A stretch of 64,000 bases of DNA from Saturnia japonica (taxonomy: Eukaryota > Arthropoda > Insecta > Lepidoptera > Saturniidae): the NCBI GenBank assembly GCA_033032175.1, contig CM065322.1:6448001-6512000 (forward strand). The letters are read 5' to 3'. The translations under genes and the position numbers were made by a program. The notes below the pieces were generated by a model. It was not told the DNA's origin, searched no databases, and was given only the letters and a program-made list of their open reading frames with translations. Shown in pieces: positions 32,490 through 43,349 of this stretch; positions within the stretch are counted from its first letter, which is position 1, and every line of letters begins with the position of its first letter.

Positions 32490-33049
32490 ACACACAATAT
32501 GTGATCACATTAATTCTATATTGATATCACTTAATTAATTCTGTCGTGAAAACAATAGTTTGGTTACCAAATAAATAAATAATAGCTTTGATTCTTATAA
32601 TTTATATTGTAGACAATCTTGTTTGCGCACTGGATTGGTTAGAATAAGTTGTAACTAGAAACAAGTCAGCCTTTGAACATTCACATTTTTGGGTAAGCAT
32701 TTTGCTATTGTTTGGTGATGTGATTCTGGAGTCACATAATTTTTTTTAGGAATTAATCTTATTAAATAGGTCATTGAACCTGAATTTATTATGTGATAGT
32801 TAAAATCATACCGGTATGATTAGCAGATGTTGGTGAATGTATTTCAGACTAGTATTTTTCCTATTGATCAGTTGTAATAAATAAAATTGAATTACACATT
32901 AATTGACTGGTCTTTACCGTTATTAACAGAGTTACCTTTAAATTTATTTGACACTAAACTGGTCATATGTTTGTGAATAAGTTATTGAATTATAGTTTAA
33001 AATGATAAATACTAGCGACTTCCGGTATTCATTCATTGAATGATTTTCA
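32490..33049. other. AT-rich non-coding DNA
   Basis: No supported feature apart from a second TGTGATCACA motif at 32501-32510. Confidence 0.4.
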
Positions 33050-33320
33050 AGAGTTTCGTGGTGTATCTTCGAAGTTGAATATCGAATGCCAAAGAAATTA
33101 GTATAGGACCACCATTGAGGTATCCCCTATAAAAAAGAATCATCCAAATCGGTTTATTAACAAAGAAATTATGGCTGAACAGCCATAAAAAAAATCGAAT
33201 TGAGTAACTTCCGGTTTTTTTTGAAGTCGGTTAAAAAGTAATTGTGGTCTGTTTTGGTACTTTGTAAAAAAACTACCGACTTCCAGCGCTGATTAAATAT
33301 GTATTGGTACGGACGAAATA
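33050..33320 (+). repeat. Dispersed repeat of the GAAGTCGGTT type
   Basis: CTTCGAAGTTGAATATCGAA, CCATTGAGGTATCCCC, AAAAGAATCATCCAAATCGG and TTGAAGTCGGTTAAAA appear in order. This is a common lepidopteran repeat, probably a LINE 3' region, and the first blocks recur in reverse at 62735-62880. A reversed CTACCGACTTCC at 33279 suggests a second, opposed piece. Confidence 0.5.
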
Positions 33321-33624
33321 AAGACCAGAACAAATATGGACCTACAGTGATTGAGCCCGTACTTTCCTTAGGGAAAATGCCTTTGTCCACCCGTGGGATA
33401 CTTACAAGCTGATATTATTATTATTATTATACAGAATGTATAATTAAGTCGTATATATTTTTTAATATACCAACATTTGTACTGTAAAAAAAAATATCTT
33501 TGTGCACTACCTCATTTACAAACTACCCAATAGTAGAAGAATATTACAGTGCACATGCTGGAACAATTTGAAGGATATCGCAATAAATATTAGCACATGA
33601 AGCTGTCCTACTCAGTCCTCCAGA
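33321..33624. other. Non-coding DNA
   Basis: Contains an (ATT)n run at 33415-33430. Nothing else is supported. Confidence 0.4.
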
Positions 33625-33633
33625 GCAGTAAAC

Positions 33634-33886
33634 TAGTGGTGGGTAATCATGAAGGATTTACATAATCGAGATATTTATTTTTACTAATGTTGATTAGTAA
33701 TTTTATAGAGACTTATATACCGATGAGCTAAGAAAATGTCCTCCGGACTAACAACACACAGTTTGAAGTTAGCACCTAGTGACTTATCCTATCAAATTAG
33801 TAATTACTAACGGTTATACTCTTATACTCGAGATATCTTCATAATCTAACGATTGCATTAGTGTATCTCATAATCGCCCACCACTA
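33634..33886. mobile_element. hAT-type MITE, complete, 253 bp
   Basis: Ends TAGTGGTGGGTAATCATGA and (reverse) TAGTGGTGGGCGATTATGA form terminal inverted repeats. TAGTG fits the YARNG start of hAT elements. Flanking GCAGTAAAC (33625-33633) and GCAGTAAC (33887-33894) form the expected 8-bp target duplication with one extra A on the left. No coding capacity; a hAT transposase would act in trans. A second eroded copy is at 28758-29004. Confidence 0.8.
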
Positions 33887-33919
33887 GCAGTAACGAGTTA
33901 TGTAACTCCGTAACCCTAG

Positions 33920-34960
33920 CTGATTGATAGACTGGGGTTGGGTTTGAGAAAGAAAAGAGATGACCGATACACAATAAATCCTTTCTACAACAAGATGAAA
34001 GTGCCACCTATAGAGCGCACGCAATGAATTTAGAAATCCGAAACGAGTGGTTAGCAATAGGCGAGTTCTGCATCCCAGTAGCACTAAAGTGGAGCGCCTT
34101 GTTATATGACTGGTTTCCTGCCCTACTAAAATTTTATCTTAATACCTTCCAAATGACTCTCCCAGACCAGAGTAATTTAGTAAGACGGGGGAAAGCCTCT
34201 GAAAAATCTTGCTATACTTATGGTGAGGCAATAGGTACAGCCAGGCACTTATTAGTAGGATGCAAGGTGCTTCTTGATAGGAGTCACTATTCACGTCGCC
34301 ATGATAGAGTACTTCAGTTCATACGTGAAGCAGAAAGTCTTTCGGTAGCTAGAGCTCAAAAAGGATTGACCATTAACAGGAGACAAATTAACTTTATAAA
34401 TTAAGGTTCAACAGTAAATGCTAAAAGTAAGCTCTTCTCAATCCTAGGTTCTGCACCTGATTAGACTATCTTAGTGGACACATATGAAAAACATTATAAA
34501 ATTCCCAGAGGATGTGGTTGTTTCGTCATCCAGACCAGACATATTTCTTTATTCTCGAGAAATTAAGCGTACAGTACTTGTAGAGCTTACTGTACCGTGG
34601 GAAACTAATATAACTAAAGTCCACACAATAAAAATTAATAAGTATTACGATCTATGCAACGAGTTAACCAAGAACGGCTATGCGGTTAATTTATATGCGA
34701 TGGAAGTGGGAGCGAGAGGTATTCCAGCGAAATTTCTCTATAACTTTTTAAAATACCTCGACCTGACGAGAACTGCAGTAAGTTCTATTTTAGAACGTGT
34801 ATCTAAAGTAACATTATCAGGTTCTTACCAAATCTGGCTTGGCAGGGACAGTATCGCGGGCAGTCAAGGTGAGTGCTGATGTGCATGTTAAGGGGGCCCC
34901 TTAAACCTACACCTGGGTCGCAAGTCCCGGAGACTGCTCATGTTCCCTCTGTCTGCTACA
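33920..34960 (+). pseudogene. Non-LTR retrotransposon 3' part with restriction-like endonuclease
   Basis: Elements of the R2-like, early-branching LINE group end in a CCHC finger and a PD-(D/E)XK-type endonuclease that nicks the target. Segment 34024-34404 reads LPDQSNLVRRGKASEKSC and then C-x2-Y-x8-H-x4-C (codons at 34210, 34219, 34246, 34261), so the second finger Cys is Tyr. Segment 34484-34879 reads SSRPDIFLYS (PD at 34535-34540) and VELTVPWE (Glu at 34583), then a KINKYYDL helix and an EVGARGI motif, the order of the endonuclease. Breaks: TAA at 34402, TAG where Trp is expected, and a frame change between the two pieces. A third frame open at 33920-34024 (RLGLGLRKKRDD) may be upstream coding. 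There is no reverse transcriptase core; the 5' part is lost. It lies directly after the hAT MITE. Confidence 0.72.
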
Positions 34961-35845
34961 CGATAGACCCGGCACCCGTACGATGAATCCATGGAATGCT
35001 AAGATGTTTGTCTTTCTTTGAAAAATTTAATATGATTAACTAATATTAACGAAAATTATTGGAAATCTGAATTAATTTCATACCCATATGCAGATCCGAA
35101 ATTCCATGTTCGTAACATATCAGTAACTGGCCTTAGTAAGAAAGTCACAAGTAGGTACTGTTCGCTATTGGGTACAGACAACTGTAGTACAGTACAGTGC
35201 AGTCACTATGTCGTGCTACAATAAGAAAAAAGGCAGTGTCTACCTACCTAACATGTAGATTAGTACACTGGGTCACACCTTTTTCATGAAGAAAAAATGT
35301 ATGACTTGAATTAACATTTAAGTCATAAGTGACTTCTAAAATAAATAATACTTACCTAATGTCTCTAAAATCTGTGGTTTTTATGTTAAGTCAACTAAGT
35401 CGATAAAGAAATTTGTCTTTATTACTCTTATAGACACAAAATAAGCATTATGTACATTATCACGTACTTTACTACAAAAATTTTCAAATCATTTATTTAA
35501 TAATCGTTAATTAATAATAACAAAAAATATTAACCCTATTCAAAATAATCGAGAAGAGATCAAATATTCGGAGTCTGAAGGAATTCTTTGGAAAATACAA
35601 AGATTATAAATTATGGAATATGATGTAAACAATTTACTGAGTCTTTCTTGTAAATTACACAATATAATTATAACATGTAGGGATATTATTATTTACAATA
35701 AACACTACACTCTTACCGGAACTCCGGGTCATTGACACATTATTTTAAAGTTGATCTATATTTCACAAAAACCAAACAATTCGGGCTAAAAACGCCGGTA
35801 GTTCTATCCCTTTCTGCTATTTTCTTTCCATAAAAACACACAAGT
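34961..35845. other. Non-coding DNA
   Basis: AT-rich. A GTAGTACAGTACAGTGCAGT run at 35181-35200 is a small imperfect repeat. No gene. Confidence 0.4.
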
Positions 35846-35980
35846 GAGAAAGAGACAGTTATATTTTATCAGTGTGATGCCGTTGTGGGCAGTCTTTCTC
35901 ATTGATCCGTGACGACTGTTCAGTTTAAAGACGAAGTGACTACGCAGTATGAAGTAAGGGAGTAACGTTGTCTCTTTCTC
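35846..35980. repeat. 11-bp inverted pair GAGAAAGAGAC / GTCTCTTTCTC
   Basis: Exact inverted 11-mers at 35846-35856 and 35970-35980 bracket 113 bases that are GC-richer than their surroundings. Could be a small MITE; too short to assign. Confidence 0.3.
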
Positions 35981-36839
35981 GCAAGATTTTTTTCCAATGC
36001 GTTGACAGCTGATGACGTAACATTTGTAAGCCATCAAAGCTATTTATCAGAGTAAAGGAAATTTCTATAAAGTGTTAAATTTTCTTTGAACTTTTGTAAT
36101 TTTTTAACACTGATTTGTGCCAGAGGTAACAATTTTGAAAATAAAAAACATACGTATTAGAAAAAAAAAAACAATTTTCAAAATGCTTTTACTATGTTTA
36201 TACTCGCAGCATATTAAAGTGCGTAAAGTTTAACTAGAAATTAAATATAGATATTTTTATTTATATGTAATGCGCGTTGATGTCTTTTGTAAGGTAACAA
36301 TTGAAATTATAAATGAATTGATTAGTGTAAGGTAAAACAGCGATAATAATACAGTCAAGTAGAAATAAAATAGTATAATGTATTATTGATATCTAACATT
36401 ATATTAACCAAAAATTATAAATGAATATGAGCTTTGGTCCAGACCAATCCATGACAAAGGCAAATCCATGCTTTATAGTATTTATAGTATTTCATGATAG
36501 GAAAAAAAATTTGTATTTAGTGAAAAAATAATATTTTAAATTTTTATTTAGCAACGTAATTTTTGAGTAGTATGTTACATAGCAGTCAATCAACATAAAA
36601 CCCAATATTGTGTTGTCGTTACTTCATAAAACTCGGTAATCCTACTATAAGATCATCATTCTTTATCAACAAAATACTTTTTCATTGACACAACGACACA
36701 AAAAGTTTGTACACCGATTTAACACGGCTCATAAAAGTCAAGCATTCATAACTCGATAGAATAATCCCACTTAAAGAAATAAGCCACTCCATAACACGTC
36801 AAAATTAAAACAAAACTTTTAAGGCGAGTCATCAACATC
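35981..36839. other. AT-rich non-coding DNA
   Basis: Nothing recognised. Confidence 0.45.
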
Positions 36840-37140
36840 AGTCAACGATGATGCTTCAGACCGTTAGCCCGTCGACAGAATAATCTACATATCGACCGTG
36901 AGTCCTTTCCGTGAGAAAATCTTTTAGAATCATTGACAGTTCTAATACATCCTATACTCGGGCTGGAGGCTGTGAGCGAAGGTTTCGTAGGTCGAAAAGC
37001 GCGCGAACGCAGTGTTGCGCCGATACTCGTGCGCATAGCACGCTCATATGACTGCGCGTGCTCGGTACACGCTTGTCAAAAACGCGGTAACAGTTCCGAA
37101 TTCAAATACGGAACGGGAATTGGACGTTCGTGAACAATAA
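36840..37140. promoter_or_regulatory. CpG-rich island, candidate promoter or untranslated exon
   Basis: This roughly 300-bp patch is CpG-dense (AAAGCGCGCGAACGCAGTG, TTGCGCCGATACTCGTGCGC) inside long AT-rich flanks. Both strands have frames open for 60-66 codons, which fits CpG-rich non-coding DNA as well as an exon. An initiator-like ATCAGTC lies at 36838-36844. If the gene with its start codon at 59856 has a distant 5' untranslated exon, this is one place to look. There is no direct evidence of transcription. Confidence 0.3.
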
Positions 37141-37660
37141 TAAAAAAAAAGAGTTGAAAATGGAACGAATGGTCGGCCGTTTTTGTGTTGACTTGACTTA
37201 ACACAGAATGCATTTTTTTCTTATACTGTAGTGTGTTCAGTGGCAGATGACATTAATTTTTCATAAATCAAACACAATAGGCATATATTTACATATAGTG
37301 TTCCGAATTAAGTGCTAAACATTCTCTAGGTCTGCTTAATTTTCTTTAGTGGTTACAAGGGCGTGAATTTTTACTTGTTATATGTGTGAACTAAAAAGGT
37401 GTGAACTGTTGAATCTGCTCAAAGTATAACTAGTATTAGTACATAGACAATATTTTGGTATATACTGATTTTAAACTGAAAATTTCGTGAAGTTTGTATC
37501 TATTGTATTATCAAAGGATTGTTTCAGCTTTTTCATATTAAGGTAAGGATCGAATTTAAATTGCAGCTATGGGACCTAATGACGCTTATCACTGTTTAAT
37601 AATCATAATTGATTTATTCATATCTTCTCGAGGAAATGATTTTCATGAGTTATAAATAGA
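37141..37660. other. Non-coding DNA
   Basis: AT-rich. TTGTTTCAG at 37520-37528 and AAGGTAAGG at 37541-37549 bracket 15 bases like a micro-exon, probably by chance. Confidence 0.35.
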
Positions 37661-37970
37661 TGATGGCTCAGTAGTAGCGTGTTCGGACAGAGCATCGATT
37701 GATATGGGTTCAAATCCTGCACTGAGTTTAAACTTTCGATGACTGAAATATGATGATGAAAATATAGCATAGTGCTAGGGTGTCTCCTATTTTCCATCTA
37801 GCTGGCTACCACCCTCGAGTTGAAAATCTGCCAGCATGCACACCTATACATATGTTATAGTAGCTACACTTAAGAGTCATTCTCTCTAGGCTTAGCATGC
37901 TATCGTCTTTGGCCACAAATTTAAACTTCACATCAGGTGAGATTATGTCACCTATAACTCTAAGCATATA
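37661..37970 (+). mobile_element. SINE-A, best copy, with pol III promoter boxes
   Basis: The tRNA-like head carries box A TGGCTCAGTAG at 37664-37674 and box B GGTTCAAATCC at 37707-37717, 32 bases apart, as in tRNA genes and tRNA-derived SINEs. The body has GATGAAAATATAGCATAGTG, the TTGAAAATCTGCC block, ACACTTAAGAGTCATTCTC and TTAGCATGCTATCGTC, and the end ACATCAGGTGAGATTATG. Transcription would be by RNA polymerase III, and mobilisation by a LINE. Other SINE-A pieces lie at 13343, 17385, 17585, 22480, 39475, 50107, 56690 and 62040. Confidence 0.8.
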
Positions 37971-38689
37971 AAAAGAAAAAATATTTTTAATGTAACTTAG
38001 ACGTCAACTATTGTAAAAGTAATTCGATTAGACTTAATTAAAAATCATACATATATTTCAGAGATTGATAAAAAGAAAATCTATTGCATAAGATTATAAA
38101 ATGTATAAGATCTATAATTTATAGATAATTATTGTTACGTTTTTCTGCAATAGAATTTTGATAACCTATTACAATTATAAAAATATATACTACGAAAATA
38201 ACGCACTGCCATTAACTATGAATAGAAAAAAGCATAATTCGTAGGATTTCACCGATTGTTTGTATCCAGAATGAATTCTTTTTAATTCTGCTGCTGCAAT
38301 TATATTGTTTCATTCACGCAATAAGGACTTCCTAAATTACCAAATTTAATGCATTTTATTAATAATTTAGAATGTTCCCAAATTAAAATTAATTAAACTA
38401 TATTATTTTACATATATTATCTATAACTGTAGATATTGTTGAGCTATATTCAATTATTACGAACGTTTCATAATATGTTTGATACAAAACTTCTTATAAA
38501 CTTATTAGACAGAAAAATTTACAAATATAGGTAGAATTGTAAAAGTAATAAATTAATCATTACTAAATCAGTTGTGGTGATAATGAAAACCACTTTCAGG
38601 TAATTTTATTAAGCAAAATTCATTCTGGTTATGTTTTTGAAGAGCAGAATATGATATGTACACATAAAATACAGGATGTATTCGATTTC
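37971..38689. other. AT-rich non-coding DNA
   Basis: No supported feature. Confidence 0.45.
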
Positions 38690-38965
38690 ATAAATAAATT
38701 GAATTCTTATGAGAGAGACAGGCTACAGAGAAATTTCTTTGTAGATTTATCTCTACCTGAGGCAGCTCGACTGGTGAAATACCTACAAAACATTGCAGCC
38801 AAATAACCTTGTGTTGTGTTCCTGTGAGTAGGGTTTCGGAGCTTCTTGGGGAATCGAGGTTCAAGGTCAGCAATGCGTTAGTGATACCTATAGTGTTACA
38901 AGCGTAGTGGCAGCCGCTTGCCATCAGGCGAACCATTCGCTTGTTTGCCGCCTTAGTTTTATAAA
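38690..38965 (-). mobile_element. SINE-B, near complete, reverse
   Basis: Reverse of 42010-42280: AGAAATTTCTTTGTAGATTT, GAGGCAGCTCGACTGG, CCTTGTGTTGTGTTCCTG, GGCAGCCGCTTGCCATCAGG and TTGCTTGTTTGCCGCC-type blocks in order. Non-coding; the minus frame over it is incidental. Confidence 0.7.
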
Positions 38966-39474
38966 ATAAAGTAAATAATAATTCAGTATACAAACTTTAT
39001 TACTTTTATTATTATTAGTTCATCATCGTCATTTGATAGTTCTAACTAACTAGGTAGATTTTTATTCCTTATTTGTAAAAAATATTTATTATATAATTAA
39101 ATATTTCATGTTTCATATTTTTCAATATACAACGTTGAAACAAAATGACATAATTACACGAAAAAACATTCAACTTGCAATTGGCTGTTAATTATTAGGT
39201 ATATTATAAGAGCATTATTATCACTGTTTATTGTTAATATCTGGGCAACCAAACTTTGCTCGGTACAAAAAATACACCCATATGAGCAAACTTACGTTTA
39301 TCTAAATATAAAATTTCGTCTAAACGTTAAAGCCGTTTCTGTGAATTCAATTACATAAATATATACAAAAATTGCGTGATTATTTGTACTAGATTTTATA
39401 GGATTCCGATGGCCTAAGATGATAACACAAGTAAAGAAGGCGATTTTCTTCAGTGCCGCTACAGGTATTTGTCG
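38966..39474. other. AT-rich non-coding DNA
   Basis: Nothing recognised. Confidence 0.45.
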
Positions 39475-39565
39475 ATATACAGATTTTCCACTTGAGAGTG
39501 GTAGCCAACCAGCAGGGCACTACAAAAAGCCCAACTACCATGCAGACAGAAGAAAAAGATTTTAT
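39475..39565 (-). mobile_element. SINE-A fragment, reverse
   Basis: ATTTTCCACTTGAGAGTGGT, then AGCCAACCAGCAGGGCAC, matches the middle of SINE-A in reverse. Confidence 0.45.
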
Positions 39566-40242
39566 AGCATAAACCATACTAAAATATGTAAAAAGTATTT
39601 CAATGTACTTTTTGCAGAATACTTACTTAATTGACACAAAAAGCATACATCACAAAATATTCACAGTAACTTTACCTACAAAACTGAACAGTCGTTTTTT
39701 GTTCACATTTTATTTAATAGGTCAGATAAATGACGCATCCACTGTGTTTGTTACGAACTTTTTGCGAGACTTTGTACATCGTTTATTTTCGGTTACATTC
39801 GGTTCCTCATTACGGAGATAGGAAATCTGTTGTACCTAATTAGAAATTTTCTCATAAAATAAAAATCTATTGTTTATGTGGGATTTTTTTATTTCTTTTA
39901 TATAGAATACGTGAGGTTGAGTCGAATCACTTTAAATTTTGAATTCATGTTATTTTTTAAACTCCGTATATTCATATAGAATGAAACTAAATAAATAACT
40001 ACCTAATTATACAAAACGAATATTGGTTGCTTAAAAAAAAAGGTTGTAAAATCAAAGACCGATTAAGATTTAGGTATCCACACATCCATACATACAAATC
40101 CACCTTTTTAGATATATTAACCTCCATTATAAAATGAAAATCCCTCTAAATCAGCGCAGATATATTCGATAAAGGGATAATCGAATACTAACTAATGCGA
40201 TTCGGCATTGTGCATTCTAATGGACTGATATTTTAATAAGTA
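39566..40242. other. AT-rich non-coding DNA
   Basis: Short frames at 39603-39821 have no domain. Nothing else is supported. Confidence 0.4.
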
Positions 40243-40597
40243 CTAGCGATCGCCCTAAGGTCGAAATTCGACCAGCGACTTTTTGATCATAGACTATTTT
40301 CTGTTTGACATTTACAGTATTCATAAACATTAAGTATTATCTACATCATTTGCTTTGTTGAGTGACAATGTCAATATTTTGGGGTCTAAGTTCAATGGCA
40401 CTGGTGAGGTTAGGACTCGCAGTATTAATTTATTTAATTTAATATATTAGTAACAGATATTATAGATAATTTAATTTTTAGCTTGCTGCACTCCTTCTCC
40501 ATATAAACTTTAACCATGCCAAATCTCACAGTCTTCCGTGCACTCAATACGCTTAAAAAGGTACCGAAAGCATTTGCTTCACGTATTAATATGTAGA
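40243..40597 (-). mobile_element. H1 Helitron-like element, copy 2, exact ends, reverse
   Basis: In minus orientation it is A^TCTACATATTAATACGTG...GGCGATCGCTAG^T with the hairpin GGTCGAA-T-TTCGACC (40259-40273). Both the preceding A and following T match the Helitron insertion rule. It is 355 bp against 403 bp for copy 1, the difference lying in the AT-rich middle. Non-autonomous. Confidence 0.85.
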
Positions 40598-41339
40598 TAT
40601 ACAGATATTGTTTTAAATAATATTTTTATAAAACGTGAATGATTTATAAACCTACTGTATTGCTCAATTATTTGTATTGTTATGTAGTTGTACTATTAAG
40701 TTTATTAATCTATTTGCAATATGCAGGTGTGGAATATTATTCTAATTCTTACTTCTGTTAAACGTTCAATTTTAAATAAAAGCTAACTTCAGTAGGTAGG
40801 TATACAAGATCAATATCTGATAAAGTTATAAAATACAAATAGGCATTGGAAACAAATTGGCCAGAGAAACCGGTCGCTAACCGGATGTGAATCTCTTTGA
40901 TAGCTGTTATTAGTGTTATCTCAGCTTTAAAAGATTAAGATATCAGATAGCTATAGAAAACTTGAACCAATAACCAAGATAATTTCGGAAATGTCAAACA
41001 CTTTAATAATTAAGTGTTGCAATTATAATTCATAGTAGGGTTATTAATTTAAATCTTTATAACTACATAATATATAAGGAAGGAAGAAAGAAAGAAAAAA
41101 GAACAAACGTTTGTTCCTGGTACAGTGGTACAATACAAAAATAAAAAAAGATTACTTTTATATCACCTAGTATTTATTACCCAACGACGGCCTCTCATTC
41201 AGCTACATGCTGTAGTATTGCTTTGAAGTAAAGCAACGCTGATTTTCAAGAAGAGGTCATAAGGCGCATAGACCTTCAGTCGGTGGATGAAAGATAATTT
41301 TTGTTGTATATCCCACTGTTGGGTTTTAACCTTTATTAC
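40598..41339. other. AT-rich non-coding DNA
   Basis: Contains a (GAAA)n-like purine run at 41080-41100. No gene. Confidence 0.45.
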
Positions 41340-41830
41340 ATACTAGCTGTGCTCGTAGTTTCGCTCACGTGGACTACAGAATACCCTCACGAACCTTGCT
41401 CCCCCGCTCCCGGCTATATTAAAGACAAAAATGCTTATTGTGGATGTTTCTTAGAAGACAGATGTATATTTTCGCGGACTTTTTTGTAGGTCTATTTAAT
41501 GTCTATAATTATGTACTACATTAATTTGCTATATCTCTTATAGTTTACTAAGCATAAGTCATTTAAGCGCTCGATTTGATTCACCATGACCAGTTTATGT
41601 TTATTATTGCAGAACCCTAATTATTTTTCTAAAATAAATGTAGCCTAAGTTACTCCCTATATCATCGGCTATCTATCAGTGAAAGTCCCGTCAAAATCGG
41701 TGCAACTGTTTCGGAGATTACCCGGAACAAACAGATAGACAGAGAGAAAGACAGACAGACAACAATTTAAAAAATAGGCTTTTTGTTATAGGTATCGTAT
41801 ATACTTTCATATGCATTTAGTAAATAACTG
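41340..41830 (-). repeat. Lepidopteran dispersed repeat, CTAGCTGTGCTCG to (GACA)n
   Basis: Starts ACTAGCTGTGCTCGTAGTTT and runs to GTGAAAGTCCCGTCAAAATC, TTTCGGAGATTACCCGG and a (GACA)n tract at 41738-41762. This block order is common in moth genomes; Helitron-like or RTE-tail origin is undecided. Confidence 0.5.
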
Positions 41831-42004
41831 TTATTTTGACATTACAAACAGACACTTCAATTTTATTAATTGTATATATGTATGTTTTTTTCAATGTACA
41901 TAGCAATTTATGGTCAATTATGACTAATATACGTATTTTACTAAACGTTTAATTCCATACTAGAAATGTGGTCACTAAGTAACATAAATTTTTACTTGCT
42001 TATA

Positions 42005-42280
42005 TATTTTCAATGCAACAAAGTTGGCAAACAAGCATACGGCTCGTCTGATCGAAAGCGGCTACCGTAGCCTATGGACGCTTGTAATATCATAGGTATA
42101 ACCAGCATGTTGCTGACCATTAACCCCCAAAGAGTTCTGGAAACCCTACTCACCGCAGGAACACAACACAAGGTTATTTAGTCGTGATCTTCCATAGGGT
42201 GGAGGTATTCCACCAGTAGAACTGCCCCAAGTAGAGAAAAATCTCAAAGAAGTTTCTCTTTAATGACAAGAAAGGCTTTA
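42005..42280 (+). mobile_element. SINE-B, best copy
   Basis: Blocks: TTGGCAAACAAGCATACGGC, GTCTGATCGAAAGCGGCTAC, CGTAGCCTATGGACGCTTG, TTGCTGACCATTAACCCCC, GGAACACAACACAAGG, GTGGAGGTATTCCACC and AAGAAGTTTCTCTTTAATG. No clear pol III boxes, so the tRNA origin is unproven. Four long and several short copies are in the window. Confidence 0.7.
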
Positions 42281-43138
42281 AATGTTATGACAATGTCAAT
42301 GTATAATCAAAAAATGCTAGTAATTTCGTTTAAATTGATATAATTATAAGAGTAAATGTGAAAAACAGTGCATCAGTATAAAAACTTGACATGTTGTTTG
42401 TTCGATTTGATGTCTCCATCCAGTTCATCCAATCCAATCAATAGTTATAAGTTCATCTTAATCATTACAATAATTTAATGTATTTATATGATTCATCTTT
42501 ATCATTAATTTATACCAACGGTTCACAGTCATTTACCAAGTGTAACCACATATGATAAAATGTATGAAATCGCAAATGTCATCACGGTCGAACATCACAG
42601 CTATCTTACATTTACGTAGTTCCACATACTTATAAGAACCTTTATCAATCAAAATACATAAAAGAAAGTCGCTATCCGCGGCTATCTGTATGTTCGCTTA
42701 CTTATTCTAAGCCACGCAATGGATTTTTATACGGTTTATAAATACAATACATTTTAATTAAGTTTCTGTCTAGTAGAGAAAATTCAATATTTTGTAATCA
42801 AAAAATGATTTTCGGGCGTTTACTTGGAAAGAAATGGAATGGAAATGGAATTACATGGTAACATCCAAAGAATCGTAATTCTTAAGAAAAGCCTAGAGAA
42901 AATCCGCGATTTCAAGTCTATCTTCTAAGGTTGACTCACAGTAAGCATTTTAATCTTTAACACAATAATTAAAAATGTTAGGTTATTTACGAAGCTGTTT
43001 TGCTCCAATTCAGTATTAATGCTTATACAGATAAATATCCCAGTTCATTTGGACATTTATTGTAGATTAAAATTGACACTATATCATATAAATGAATATC
43101 GTAGAAGATATCACGGATTCAAATTTATGCATAACTAA
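42281..43138. other. AT-rich non-coding DNA
   Basis: Nothing recognised. Confidence 0.45.
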
Positions 43139-43349
43139 ATAAATCGCTCGCAGCCAAACGGTTGGGTGGCACTCCGCAGCGCTGCTGCCATCTATAAAAT
43201 AGTCTATGAATTGCGCAGTTTTCATAACTATGAAGTTTCAAACTATCAATACTAAAGTGATAAACTCTAAACCAATAGAAAGTTCTTTTTTAACATAAAT
43301 GGCAGCGCTTTGTAAATTGTTCCGGTGCGAAGCTGGGGCAGGTCGCTAG
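43139..43349 (+). mobile_element. Short Helitron-like element
   Basis: Begins near AATCGCTCGCAGCCAAACGG and ends GCGAAGCTGGGGCAGGTCG, then CTAG^T at 43346-43350. The GC-rich CCGGTGCGAAGCTGG just before CTAG can form the terminal hairpin imperfectly. I recognise the GCCATCTAT...GGCAGCGC pairing as a frequent lepidopteran repeat. No coding capacity. Confidence 0.5.

Noticed and set aside
36842..37036. Open frames over the CpG patch as coding exons
   Set aside because: Frames are open on both strands, as expected from high GC, and no splice pair or recognisable peptide supports coding.
37664..37730. Functional tRNA gene
   Set aside because: Same reason: a tRNA-like head without acceptor-stem pairing, followed by SINE-A sequence.
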